Part shown: one piece after another, positions 35,976 through 44,112 of the stretch | Layout of the letters: each line of letters begins with the position of its first letter | Position numbering within the stretch: position 1 is the stretch's first letter | DNA from: Breoghania sp963678585 | Lineage (GTDB): Bacteria; Pseudomonadota; Alphaproteobacteria; Rhizobiales; Stappiaceae | Assembly: GCA_963678585.2 (NCBI GenBank) | Contig: CAXXGA010000002.1 | Coordinates: 2,604,001 to 2,668,000 of the forward strand | DNA length: 64,000 nucleotides | Reading direction: 5' to 3' | The notes under the pieces: model-generated | Databases searched by the model: none | Told to the model about the DNA's origin: nothing | What the model saw: only the letters and a program-made list of their open reading frames with translations | Program-made: the position numbers and the translations under genes

Positions 35976-37322
35976 ATGACCATCATTCCCAATTCTGTCG
36001 AAGCCCGCGATGTCGCCTACCAGATGCATCAGAACGTCAACCTGCGCAAATACGAGCGCGACGGCGGTCTGGTGATCGAATCCGGCGAAGGCATCTATGT
36101 CACCGACAACAACGGAAAGCGCTACATCGAGGCGCTGGCGGGCCTTTGGTCGGTGGCACTCGGCTTCGGCGAGAAGAGCCTGGCCGAGGTCGCCAAGCAG
36201 CAGATGGAGAAGCTGCCCTACTATCACACCTTCGCCTACAAGACCCACGGCCCCTCCGTGGATCTGGCCGAACTGCTGATCAAGCTGGCCCCGGTGCCCA
36301 TGTCGAAGGTGCATTTCACCTCCTCCGGGTCCGAAGCCAATGATCTCGCCTGCAAGATGGTGTGGTACCGCTCCAACGCGCTGGGCAAGAAGGACAAGAA
36401 GAAGATCATCGGCCGCGAGAAGGGCTATCACGGCGTGACGATTGCTGCAGGCTCGATCACCGGCATCACCCGCAACCACGAGAGCTTCGACCTGCCGCTC
36501 GACCGCATGGTCCACACCTCCTGCCCCTCCTACGTCCACTACGGTCAGGAAGGCGAGACGGAAGAGCAGTTCACCGCGCGTCTCCTTAAGGATCTTGAGG
36601 ACCTGATCGAGCGCGAGGGCGCCGACACCATCGCCGCCTTCTGGGGCGAGCCGGTGATGGGCGCAGGCGGCGTGCTGGTTCCGCCGGCCGGTTACTGGGA
36701 AGGCGTGCAGAAGATCCTGAAGAAGAACGACATCCTGCTGGTCGCCGACGAGGTGATCTGCGGCTTCGGGCGCATCGGCACCATGTTCGCCTGCGAACGC
36801 CTCAACATCGAGCCGGACGTGCTGGTTCTCTCCAAGCAGCTCTCTTCCTCGTATCTGCCGCTCTCCGCGATCCTGATGAACGACAAGTTCTACCAGCCGA
36901 TCGCCGATGAATCCGACCGTATCGGCTCGTTCGGCCACGGCTTCACCGCCTCCGGCCACCCGGTCGCCACCGCCGTCGGCCTTGCCAACGTCAAGATCAT
37001 CATGGAACGAGATCTGGTCGGCAACGCCGCAGCGCTGGAAGAGAAGTTCCTCTCCGGCCTCGCCAAGCTCGCCGAGCACCCGCTGGCCCATTCCTCGCGC
37101 GGCATCGGCCTGATCGGCGCGTTGGAAATGAAGCCGCTGGCCGACGGCAAGCCCGGCGATGCCGCCGCCGCTCTCCAGTTGGCTTGTGAGGAACAGGGCG
37201 TCATCACCCGCAATATCGGCGAAGCCATCTGCTTCTGCCCGCCGATGATCATCACCGCAGAACAGGTCGACGAGATGTTCGCAGCCGTCGCTCGCGCGCT
37301 CGACAGCCTCGCGGCGAGCTGA
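35976..37322 (+). CDS. class III aminotransferase (omega-amino acid/diamine type)
   Basis: A 448-residue PLP enzyme. PLP contacts include SSGSEAND, YHGVTIAAGS and the Asp in VADEVICGFGR (D258); the PLP lysine is K287 in VLSKQLSSSYLPLSA. Enzymes of this group move terminal amino groups from omega-amino acids or diamines to pyruvate. The start ATG at 35976 follows ACGGAG; a TTG at 35946 is less likely. It follows the ATPase gene directly, pointing to an amine imported by the ABC system. Confidence 0.9.
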   Translation: MTIIPNSVEARDVAYQMHQNVNLRKYERDGGLVIESGEGIYVTDNNGKRYIEALAGLWSVALGFGEKSLAEVAKQQMEKLPYYHTFAYKTHGPSVDLAELLIKLAPVPMSKVHFTSSGSEANDLACKMVWYRSNALGKKDKKKIIGREKGYHGVTIAAGSITGITRNHESFDLPLDRMVHTSCPSYVHYGQEGETEEQFTARLLKDLEDLIEREGADTIAAFWGEPVMGAGGVLVPPAGYWEGVQKILKKNDILLVADEVICGFGRIGTMFACERLNIEPDVLVLSKQLSSSYLPLSAILMNDKFYQPIADESDRIGSFGHGFTASGHPVATAVGLANVKIIMERDLVGNAAALEEKFLSGLAKLAEHPLAHSSRGIGLIGALEMKPLADGKPGDAAAALQLACEEQGVITRNIGEAICFCPPMIITAEQVDEMFAAVARALDSLAAS

Positions 37323-37341
37323 GCGTGAGGAGACAGCGAAC

Positions 37342-38778
37342 ATGAGTGCTGCTACCCCCACCAAGACCGATCTCGGCGAGATGACGGCGGCGGAGCTTTC
37401 CGACGTCTTCGCCTCCGGTGAGGCCTCCCCCGTGGAGGCTGCCAAGGCCTCGCTTGAGCGCATCGACCGCTTCAACCCGGTCGTCAACGCCTTCGCCTAT
37501 GTGGTCGCAGAAGAGGCGCTTGCAGAGGCCAAAGCCTCCGAAGCGCGCTGGCAGAAGGGCGAACCGCTCAGCCCCATCGACGGCGCGCCGACGACGATCA
37601 AGGAACTGACCGCGGTCAAGGGCATCCCGTTGCGCCGCGGCTCCGTTCTGGGCGACACCGAACCCTGCAACCGCGATCTGGAAATCGTCCAGCGCCTGCG
37701 CGGGGCCGGTGCCACCATTCTCGGCACCACCACCTCGCCGGAATTCGGCTGGAAGGGCCTGACCCACGGGCCCCGCTTCGGCAACACGCTGAACCCCTGG
37801 CACACGGGCCGGGCGTCGGGCGGATCCTCCGGCGGTGCGGCGGTCTCCGCCGCGCTCAACATGGGCGTCCTGCATGAAGGCTCCGACGGCGCGGGCTCCA
37901 TCCGCATCCCGGCCTCCTTCTGCGGTGTCTTCGGCATCAAGCCGACCTTCGGCTGGATCCCGGCAGACGCGCCTTCCGCGCTGTTTGAGCTGGCCCATCG
38001 CGGCCCGCTCACCCGCACCGTGGAAGACGCGGCCCTGTTCCTCAACGCCACGACCGGTTGGTCGCCCCACGCCCTTTACGGCCGCTGCCCGAGCCCGGTT
38101 CCGGACTGGCGCAAGGTCGTGAAGGAAGCTGGCAGCCTGAAGGGCCTGAAGATCGCCTACAGCCGCACCCTCGGCTACGCCACGGTGGACGCAGAAGTCG
38201 CCGCCGCGGTGGACAAGGCGGTCGCCCGCCTTGCCGAACTGGGCGCGACCATCGAGGAAGTGGATCCCGGTTTCGCCTGTCCGCAGGAAACCCTGCTGAC
38301 GCTCTGGTACGCCGCGCAGGCCAAGGCCATCGGCGCCTTTGCCCCCACCGACGCGCAGAAGAAGGACATGGATCCCGGGCTCCTGAAGATCGTCGAGGAA
38401 GGCCAGACCTTCTCCGCGCTGGACTATATCGCCGCCCGCCAGGCGCGTGCGGACCTGACCGTCCACATGGAGCTGTTCTTCCAGAAATACGACGCGCTCG
38501 TGCTGCCGACCATGCCGCTCACCGCCTTCGAGGCGGGCATGGACTTCCCCGGCAACGGGACGGGTCGTGACTGGTCGGACTGGTCGCCCTTCACCTATCC
38601 CTTCAACCTCACCGGCCAGCCCGCGACCACCGTGCCCTGCGGCTTCGACGCGGACGGCCTGCCCATCGGCCTGCAGTTCGTCGGCCCGAGTTTCCGCGAC
38701 GACGTGCTGCTTGGCATGGCGGCCGCCTATCAGGCAGCCTTCCCCGAGGAACGCCTCGCAGGGCCCCGCAAGGGCTGA
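37342..38778 (+). CDS. amidase signature-family amidase
   Basis: A 478-residue amidase. The Ser-cisSer-Lys triad is K87 (PTTIKELT), S162 (GGSSGGAA) and S186 (DGAGSIRIP), with the 24-residue cisSer-Ser spacing usual in the family. It would hydrolyse a carboxamide or a peptide-like amide. Co-transcribed with the transaminase (19-base gap) and the kinase downstream, it probably cleaves the imported compound or an intermediate. It lacks the GatB/GatC context of tRNA amidotransferase. Confidence 0.92.
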   Translation: MSAATPTKTDLGEMTAAELSDVFASGEASPVEAAKASLERIDRFNPVVNAFAYVVAEEALAEAKASEARWQKGEPLSPIDGAPTTIKELTAVKGIPLRRGSVLGDTEPCNRDLEIVQRLRGAGATILGTTTSPEFGWKGLTHGPRFGNTLNPWHTGRASGGSSGGAAVSAALNMGVLHEGSDGAGSIRIPASFCGVFGIKPTFGWIPADAPSALFELAHRGPLTRTVEDAALFLNATTGWSPHALYGRCPSPVPDWRKVVKEAGSLKGLKIAYSRTLGYATVDAEVAAAVDKAVARLAELGATIEEVDPGFACPQETLLTLWYAAQAKAIGAFAPTDAQKKDMDPGLLKIVEEGQTFSALDYIAARQARADLTVHMELFFQKYDALVLPTMPLTAFEAGMDFPGNGTGRDWSDWSPFTYPFNLTGQPATTVPCGFDADGLPIGLQFVGPSFRDDVLLGMAAAYQAAFPEERLAGPRKG

Positions 38779-38842
38779 GGCTGACATAATCAATCCGGCC
38801 GGTGGATGCGGACAGCTTCTTCCGGCCGGAATTGCCCCCGCC

Positions 38843-39937
38843 ATGATCGACGAGGCGCTCGACGCGATGAATGCTGCAACTGCAACCACTTCCGGACTGG
38901 GCGCTGAACTTCAGACCGCCTCCACCCTTATGGCCGACAGGCAGGTGGAAGACCTCGTCGAGACCCATTACGGGCTGAGCGGCAAGGCGGAATTCCTTTG
39001 GGGGGAAAAGGATTCCAACCATCGCCTGACGCTTGAAGACGGCTCGACCTGTCTGGTCAAGGTGCTCAACGCCGGGGAAAAGCCGGAAACCACCAGCCTG
39101 CATTCCAATGCCCTGCTGCATGTCGCCCATGTGGATCCCGGCATTCCCGTGCAGCGGATCGTGCCCGCGCTGAACGGCGCGCCCGACATTCGCATCCCGA
39201 CCGAGGATGGCGGCACCCGCGCCGTGCGCCTTGTCACCTTCCTGCATGGCATGGCGCTTTCCGGCGCAAAGCGCACCGCCCGCCAGCGTTCCAACATCGG
39301 CCTCATGATGGCCCGCATGCAGAAGGCGCTGGAAAGCTTCGATCACGCCTCGGCGAACCATAAGATCACATGGGACATGGCCCATGCCCCCGATCTCGCC
39401 GCCGTTCTCCATTGTCTTCCCAATGAGGAGGAACGCCAGCGACTGGCGGCCTGTCTCGACCGTTTCAAAGCGGACGTGCTCTCCCGCCTCGACGAATTGC
39501 CGACGCAGGTGATCCATAACGACTTCAATTCCGAGAACATTCTCGTCGATCCGGACAATACCGACGAGGTGAGCGGGATCATCGATTTCGGCGACATGGT
39601 CCGCGCACCCCGCGTCTTCGACGTGGCCGTGGGCGCCACCTACATGCTCGACGAGGAAAGCGAGCCGGTCGATTGCGTCTTCGACATGCTGGCGGGCTAC
39701 GCCAGCCTCCAGACGCTGAACGGGGCAGAGATCGCGGCGCTCTATCCCGCCATGCTGGTGCGCACCCTGATGCGGATCGTGATCCCGCACTGGCGCGCCA
39801 GCATGTTCCCCGAACATGCGACACGTATTCTCTGCCGCACGGATCTTTCACGGCGTATCTTCGCCCGCCTGAGCGCCTACTCCGAAGAGGAGTTCGTCGC
39901 CCGTTGCCACACCATTTTCATGCGAGTCCCCGAATGA
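38843..39937 (+). CDS. hydroxylysine-kinase-like phosphotransferase (APH fold)
   Basis: A 364-residue kinase of the aminoglycoside phosphotransferase fold. The catalytic loop is VIHNDFNSENILVD (H225, D227) and the magnesium site is VSGIIDFGDM (D248). The sequence around it, IDFGDMVRAPRVFDVAVGAT, follows the pattern of animal hydroxylysine kinase (HYKK) rather than antibiotic kinases. It overlaps the next gene, a phospho-lyase-like enzyme, by 4 bases. Together they suggest phosphorylation of an amino alcohol followed by elimination of phosphate and ammonia. The substrate is inferred, not shown. Confidence 0.82.
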   Translation: MIDEALDAMNAATATTSGLGAELQTASTLMADRQVEDLVETHYGLSGKAEFLWGEKDSNHRLTLEDGSTCLVKVLNAGEKPETTSLHSNALLHVAHVDPGIPVQRIVPALNGAPDIRIPTEDGGTRAVRLVTFLHGMALSGAKRTARQRSNIGLMMARMQKALESFDHASANHKITWDMAHAPDLAAVLHCLPNEEERQRLAACLDRFKADVLSRLDELPTQVIHNDFNSENILVDPDNTDEVSGIIDFGDMVRAPRVFDVAVGATYMLDEESEPVDCVFDMLAGYASLQTLNGAEIAALYPAMLVRTLMRIVIPHWRASMFPEHATRILCRTDLSRRIFARLSAYSEEEFVARCHTIFMRVPE

Positions 39938-41283
39938 CCGCTCCCCGCGCCACCATGATCAACGGTTTCGACGTCTCCCGCCTCACCTCCATGCCGGAGC
40001 ATGAGCGCAAACTCATCGAGCGCCGTCAGGCCCTGCTGGGCCCCTCCTACCGGCTCTTCTACGAGGAACCGCTGCATCTGGTGCGCGGCGAGGGCGTCTG
40101 GCTCTACGATCACGCAGGCAAAGCCTATCTCGACGCCTATAACAACGTCCCCTGCATCGGCCATTGCCACCCGCGCGTGGTGGAAGCCATTGCAGAGCAG
40201 GCAGCGGTGCTGAACACCCACACCCGCTATCTCGACGAAGCGCTGCTGAATTACTCCGAACGCCTGCTGGCGACCTTTCCGGAGGAGCTTTCGCGTGTCA
40301 TGTATACCTGCACCGGCAGCGAGGCGGTGGATCTGGCGCTGCGCATCGCCTGTTTTGCCACCGGCGGCACCGGCATCATCATCACCGAAAGCGCCTATCA
40401 CGGCACGACGCGCGCAGCCGCGGAAATCTCCCCCTCACTCGGCGAGAACATGCCGCTCGGCCAGCATGTGCTGACCATCCCCGCCCCCGACAGCTATCGC
40501 GGTGCGGGCGAGGACGTCGGCGCAGCCATGGCGCGCGACGTGCGCGCGGCCATCGCCTTCTTCCGCCGTCGCAACATCAGGCCCGCCGCCTTCATCGCCG
40601 ACAGCATCTTTTCAACCGACGGCATCTTTGCCGAACCCGCAGGCTTCCTGAAGGAAACGCTGGAAGCGGTGCATGAAGCGGGCGCGGTTTATATCGCAGA
40701 TGAAGTCCAGCCCGGCTTCGGGCGACTGGGCGAAGGCATGTGGGGCTTTGCGCGCCACGGGATCGTTCCCGACATGGTGGTCATGGGCAAGCCCATGGGC
40801 AACGGCATGCCCATCGCAGCCGCCGTCATGAAGCCGGAGCTTCAGGAGGAGTTCGGCCAAAAGATCCGCTATTTCAATACCTTCGGCGCAAACCACGTCT
40901 CCATCGCCGCCGCCTCCGCCGTATTGTCGGTGATCGAGGATTACAAACTCATCGAGAACGCGAAGCTCTCCGGCGACGCGCTGATGACCGGCATGCGCAC
41001 CATGCAGGAGAGCGACGAGCGCATCGGCGATGTGCGCGGCGCAGGGCTCTTCGTGGCGCTGGAATTCGTGCGCGACGCCGAGAGCAGGACGCCCGACGGC
41101 GAACTCGCCTCGAACGTCGTCAACGAGATGCGGCGGCGCGGCGTGCTCATCAGCGCATCCGGCCCCCATGCCAACGTGCTGAAGATCCGCCCGCCGCTTC
41201 CCTTCTCCCGCGATGACGCGGGCCATTTCCTTGATGTCCTTTCCGGCGTTCTCGCCGACATTCCTTTTCGGAGTACCTTGTGA
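39934..41283 (+). CDS. class III aminotransferase-fold enzyme, amino-alcohol-phosphate phospho-lyase-like
   Basis: A 449-residue PLP enzyme. The PLP lysine is K286 in VVMGKPMGNGMP; the GKPxGNG form is typical of ethanolamine-phosphate and phosphohydroxylysine phospho-lyases (ETNPPL/PHYKPL) rather than true transaminases. IADEVQPGFGR carries D256. NTHTRYLDEALLNYSERLL is also typical of that branch. With the kinase before it, it would release phosphate and ammonia to give an aldehyde. It overlaps the GntR gene by 4 bases. Confidence 0.85.
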   Translation: MTAPRATMINGFDVSRLTSMPEHERKLIERRQALLGPSYRLFYEEPLHLVRGEGVWLYDHAGKAYLDAYNNVPCIGHCHPRVVEAIAEQAAVLNTHTRYLDEALLNYSERLLATFPEELSRVMYTCTGSEAVDLALRIACFATGGTGIIITESAYHGTTRAAAEISPSLGENMPLGQHVLTIPAPDSYRGAGEDVGAAMARDVRAAIAFFRRRNIRPAAFIADSIFSTDGIFAEPAGFLKETLEAVHEAGAVYIADEVQPGFGRLGEGMWGFARHGIVPDMVVMGKPMGNGMPIAAAVMKPELQEEFGQKIRYFNTFGANHVSIAAASAVLSVIEDYKLIENAKLSGDALMTGMRTMQESDERIGDVRGAGLFVALEFVRDAESRTPDGELASNVVNEMRRRGVLISASGPHANVLKIRPPLPFSRDDAGHFLDVLSGVLADIPFRSTL

Positions 41284-42017
41284 AGCAACCCGGACAATAT
41301 TCCCCCCCCGACGAGACGGACCGCGGCAAGCCGAAGGCGGAACAAGCCTATGAGTACCTGCGCGATGCAGTGATCAGCATGCGGCTTGAGCCCAATTCCA
41401 TCATTGCGGAAAAGGAGCTTTGCGCGGAACTGGGCATCTCCCGCACGCCCTTGCGCGAAGCGGTGCTGCGGCTCGCCCACGAAGGGCTCGTCTCGGTGGT
41501 GCCCGGCGACGGCACCTTCGTGAGCCGAATATCCTTGCGCGGCGTCCTTCAGGGCTACCTGGTTCGCTCCAGCATCGAATTGCGCATGGTACGGCTCGCC
41601 GCGCGCTATTACACAGAGGATTTCGACCGCGATTTCAACATCCTGCAGTTTCTCCAGCAGGACGCGAACAAGCGGCTCGACTACGGCCTGGCCCTGCGGC
41701 TCGACACCGAATTCCACCAGTTGATCTGCCGGGTGGCCGGATTTCCCGACATCTGGAGCGCGGTTCACAACGCCACCGGCCAGCTCGACCGCCTGCGCTA
41801 CCGCGCCTTCGACAAGCAGGGCATGCGCAAGGAAATCGAGGAAGAACACGCAGCCATTCACAAGGCTCTGCAGGCGCATGACGAGGATCTCGCCCATGCG
41901 TTGATGCGCAAGCATCTGAACGACATTTCCGACGTTATCGACTTTGTGAAGGGCTACAGCCCCGAAATCCTCTTCCTGGAAGAGGAACTCGATCTCGCCA
42001 CGCTACTCGACGCCTGA
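41280..42017 (+). CDS. GntR-family transcriptional regulator, FCD type
   Basis: A 245-residue protein with a GntR winged helix (residues about 20-85: IIAEKELCAELGISRTPLRE then GDGTFVSRISL) and an all-helical FCD domain. It starts with GTG overlapping the previous stop. Placement inside the catabolic operon suggests local control, possibly at the 20-bp palindrome at 30711. Different from the GntR gene at 3.4 kb. Confidence 0.92.
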   Translation: MKQPGQYSPPDETDRGKPKAEQAYEYLRDAVISMRLEPNSIIAEKELCAELGISRTPLREAVLRLAHEGLVSVVPGDGTFVSRISLRGVLQGYLVRSSIELRMVRLAARYYTEDFDRDFNILQFLQQDANKRLDYGLALRLDTEFHQLICRVAGFPDIWSAVHNATGQLDRLRYRAFDKQGMRKEIEEEHAAIHKALQAHDEDLAHALMRKHLNDISDVIDFVKGYSPEILFLEEELDLATLLDA

Positions 42018-42050
42018 AACGCTCCCCCCTCCCATCCAAGGACCGCTCCC

Positions 42051-43292
42051 ATGACCGCCCCTCTTCCTCCCATTGATGCCGAGCGCCTGTGGTCGGACCT
42101 GATGACGATGGGGGCCATCGGCGAGACGCAAGGAGGCGGCTCCTACCGCCCGGCGCTCAGCGACGCCGACCGCGAGGCGCGCGCCCTTTTCCGCTTCTGG
42201 GCGCGCGAGGCGGGGCTCACCGTCACAACCGACGCCATCGGCAATATCTTCGCCCGCCGCGAGGGCTCCGATCCGAACCTGCCCCCGGTCGTCATCGGCA
42301 GCCATCTCGACACCCAGATGCCCGGCGGCAAATTCGACGGCGTGCTCGGCGTTCTGGCAGGTCTCGCGGTCGTGCGCGCGCTCAATGCGGGCGACATCCG
42401 CACCCGCCACCCGATCGAGATCGTCGACTGGACCAACGAGGAAGGCGCCCGCTTCCAGCCCGGCGTCATGGGATCCGCCGTCTTTGCCGGAAAGCTGCCG
42501 CTCGAAGAGGCGCTCTCGCGCACGGATCCGGAGGGCAAAGTGCTGGCGCAAGAACTGGAGCGCACCGGGCAGGCAGGTGACGCCCCCGTCGGCGGCCGCC
42601 CGCTTCACCGCTATCTGGAACTGCATATCGAGCAGGGCCCGGAACTTGAGACCAGCGGCACACAGATCGCCGCCGTCAGCCGCACGTCCTTCATGTGCTC
42701 CGGCTATGTGACGGTGAACGGCGAGAACGGCCATACCCAGACGACGCCCATGTCGGCGCGACGCAACGCGCTCACCGCCGCCGCCCGGCTGATCCTCGCC
42801 ATCGACGAGATCGGCGCGGAAGAAGAACCGCTTGGCATGGTCTCCGCGTCCACCATCAACAATTGGCCGAATAACCGCGTGAACATCCCCCACCGCACCG
42901 AGCTTGCCTATGCCGTGGTGCATATGGAGGAGGAAGGGCGCCGCAGGATCATGGACAGGATCGAGGCGGCGGCGAAGCAGATCGCGCAGGAAACCGGCCT
43001 TGAGATCGACCTTCAGCACCGCCATTTCCGCGACGCCTTCGACTTTTCGCCGGAGCTGCGCAGCGCGGTTCGCGAAACCGCGGACGGCCTCGGGCTATCA
43101 TCGTGCGAGCTGCCGACACTCACCGCCCACGACGCGCTGTCCACGCAGGAGTTGTGCCCCACTGCGCTGATCTTCGTTCCCTGTCGTGATGGTATCTCTC
43201 ACAGCGAGCGCGAATGGGCGGAGCCTGAACACGTGAGAAACGGCGCGGAAGTTCTGCTCCACATGGCCGCACATGAGGCCGGGCTCGCCTGA
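42051..43292 (+). CDS. M20-family N-carbamoyl-L-amino-acid hydrolase/allantoate amidohydrolase-like
   Basis: A 413-residue dinuclear zinc amidohydrolase. Metal ligands are expected in VVIGSHLDTQMPGGKFDGVLG, here read as GSHLDTQ, FDGVLG and WTNEEGARF, then LELHIEQGPELE. The C-terminal VPCRDGISHSEREW supplies the last histidine. The family cleaves N-carbamoyl groups or ureido acids, releasing ammonia and CO2. As the last gene of the operon it suggests the substrate pathway includes a carbamoyl or ureido intermediate. Confidence 0.9.
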   Translation: MTAPLPPIDAERLWSDLMTMGAIGETQGGGSYRPALSDADREARALFRFWAREAGLTVTTDAIGNIFARREGSDPNLPPVVIGSHLDTQMPGGKFDGVLGVLAGLAVVRALNAGDIRTRHPIEIVDWTNEEGARFQPGVMGSAVFAGKLPLEEALSRTDPEGKVLAQELERTGQAGDAPVGGRPLHRYLELHIEQGPELETSGTQIAAVSRTSFMCSGYVTVNGENGHTQTTPMSARRNALTAAARLILAIDEIGAEEEPLGMVSASTINNWPNNRVNIPHRTELAYAVVHMEEEGRRRIMDRIEAAAKQIAQETGLEIDLQHRHFRDAFDFSPELRSAVRETADGLGLSSCELPTLTAHDALSTQELCPTALIFVPCRDGISHSEREWAEPEHVRNGAEVLLHMAAHEAGLA

Positions 43293-43305
43293 GAGGCCTC
43301 AGGCG
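43286..43305. terminator. hairpin at the convergent end of two operons
   Basis: CGCCTGAG (43286-43293) pairs with CTCAGGCG (43298-43305) and overlaps the carbamoylase stop. It lies between convergent transcripts without a T-run; a bidirectional stop is plausible. Confidence 0.4.
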
Positions 43306-43339
43306 CGCTCCATCCGCACGGGTTTCCCGCGCAGACGCC

Positions 43340-43771
43340 TCAAAGATGCATCAGGCCAAATCCGCACCTTTCGTGATTGGTGGCCTGATGTGCGGCCGAA
43401 CGCCCATAGACCGCCACCGCGACCCATACGCCGTTCTGCACGATTGCCGCCTTGAATTTGACTGAGCATTCCCACGCCGTAATCAACGGCGTCACCCCGT
43501 GAAATGCCTCCAACCCGGCATGCACCACCGCGTGGACCTGGCCCACGTCGGAGTTGATCACACCGTTTTCCTGTGCAGAGGCAACAAGCGCACGTATGAA
43601 ATTCGTCCGCACCGATCCCAGGTGGCCGGCGACATAAGTTACTCCGATCTTGATCGGACCGACAGCGAGCTGCTCTCTTAGCCGCGCCTCCTCAGTGTCG
43701 CATGACATCGCCACCAGCATGGCCATTTTGCCGAGCTGGCCTTCATCGACCGTGAGTGAATCAATCTGCAT
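43340..43771 (-). CDS. HutP-family protein at the end of the malonate cluster
   Basis: A 143-residue protein that follows the HutP pattern. H80 and H84 (VGQVHAVVHAGLEAFHGVT) line up with the HxxxH metal-binding pair of Bacillus HutP followed by its EALHGVT stretch. ATNHERCGFGLMHL, with H133, lines up with the C-terminal LEHETFGVGINHI containing the third ligand. HutP residues equivalent to R88 and E90 are not kept (P and I). HutP binds hut mRNA with histidine and Mg to prevent termination. Here it lies downstream of madM on the same strand, so an RNA-based control of malonate genes is possible. GGAAG precedes the ATG. The alignment is from memory. Confidence 0.75.
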   Translation of the reverse strand: MQIDSLTVDEGQLGKMAMLVAMSCDTEEARLREQLAVGPIKIGVTYVAGHLGSVRTNFIRALVASAQENGVINSDVGQVHAVVHAGLEAFHGVTPLITAWECSVKFKAAIVQNGVWVAVAVYGRSAAHQATNHERCGFGLMHL

Positions 43772-44112
43772 GGCTTAGACTTCCATACCAGTTGCCTTGG
43801 CATGGTAGGAGCCCCCCCGCAAAATCTCCATGACAAACCCGTAATATTCGCCCGGTTGCGTCCCTGCGCCGCGGGCCACAACCGGACTGTTCGTGGAACA
43901 CCTCGAAAATAGTGACTTTCTCTCCACCCTTTTTTCGAAGGTGAAGAGAAAGTCGATCACCTCATCCCCTTGGATCAGAAGGGATTGCGTGAGCAGTTGA
44001 ACGGAGGTTGCGACGTTTTCTCTGCTGCACGCGCGAGATGATTTTCTCGCAAGAACATCACTGGAACCTGCCCTTGCGAGATACCGTCGGGATATGCGCG
44101 AGGCATATCCGC
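43772..44112 (-). pseudogene. gap between madM and the hutP-like gene with a coding-like, frameshifted stretch
   Basis: On the minus strand, 43775-44045 reads as plausible protein: one frame gives QSLLIQGDEVIDFLFTFEK, then at a run of six A (43930-43935 on the plus strand, T6) the neighbouring frame continues GGEKVTIFEVFHEQSG, while the first frame later gives EYYGFVMEILRGGSYHAKAT before stopping just ahead of the hutP-like gene. The pieces resemble small monooxygenase (ABM-fold) proteins. A decayed gene is my reading; it may instead be a non-coding leader. Confidence 0.35.

Noticed and set aside
35913..37487. 524-codon open frame antisense to the first transaminase gene
   Set aside because: Mirror frame of a gene with clear PLP motifs; no independent evidence.
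37252..38889. 545-codon open frame antisense to the amidase gene
   Set aside because: Mirror frame of a well-supported amidase; composition is repetitive and no motif is seen.
43340..43771. HutP-like gene as part of the histidine system at 22-27 kb
   Set aside because: It is 16 kb away, on an operon of malonate genes, with a different neighbourhood; a direct link to hutFG is not supported.
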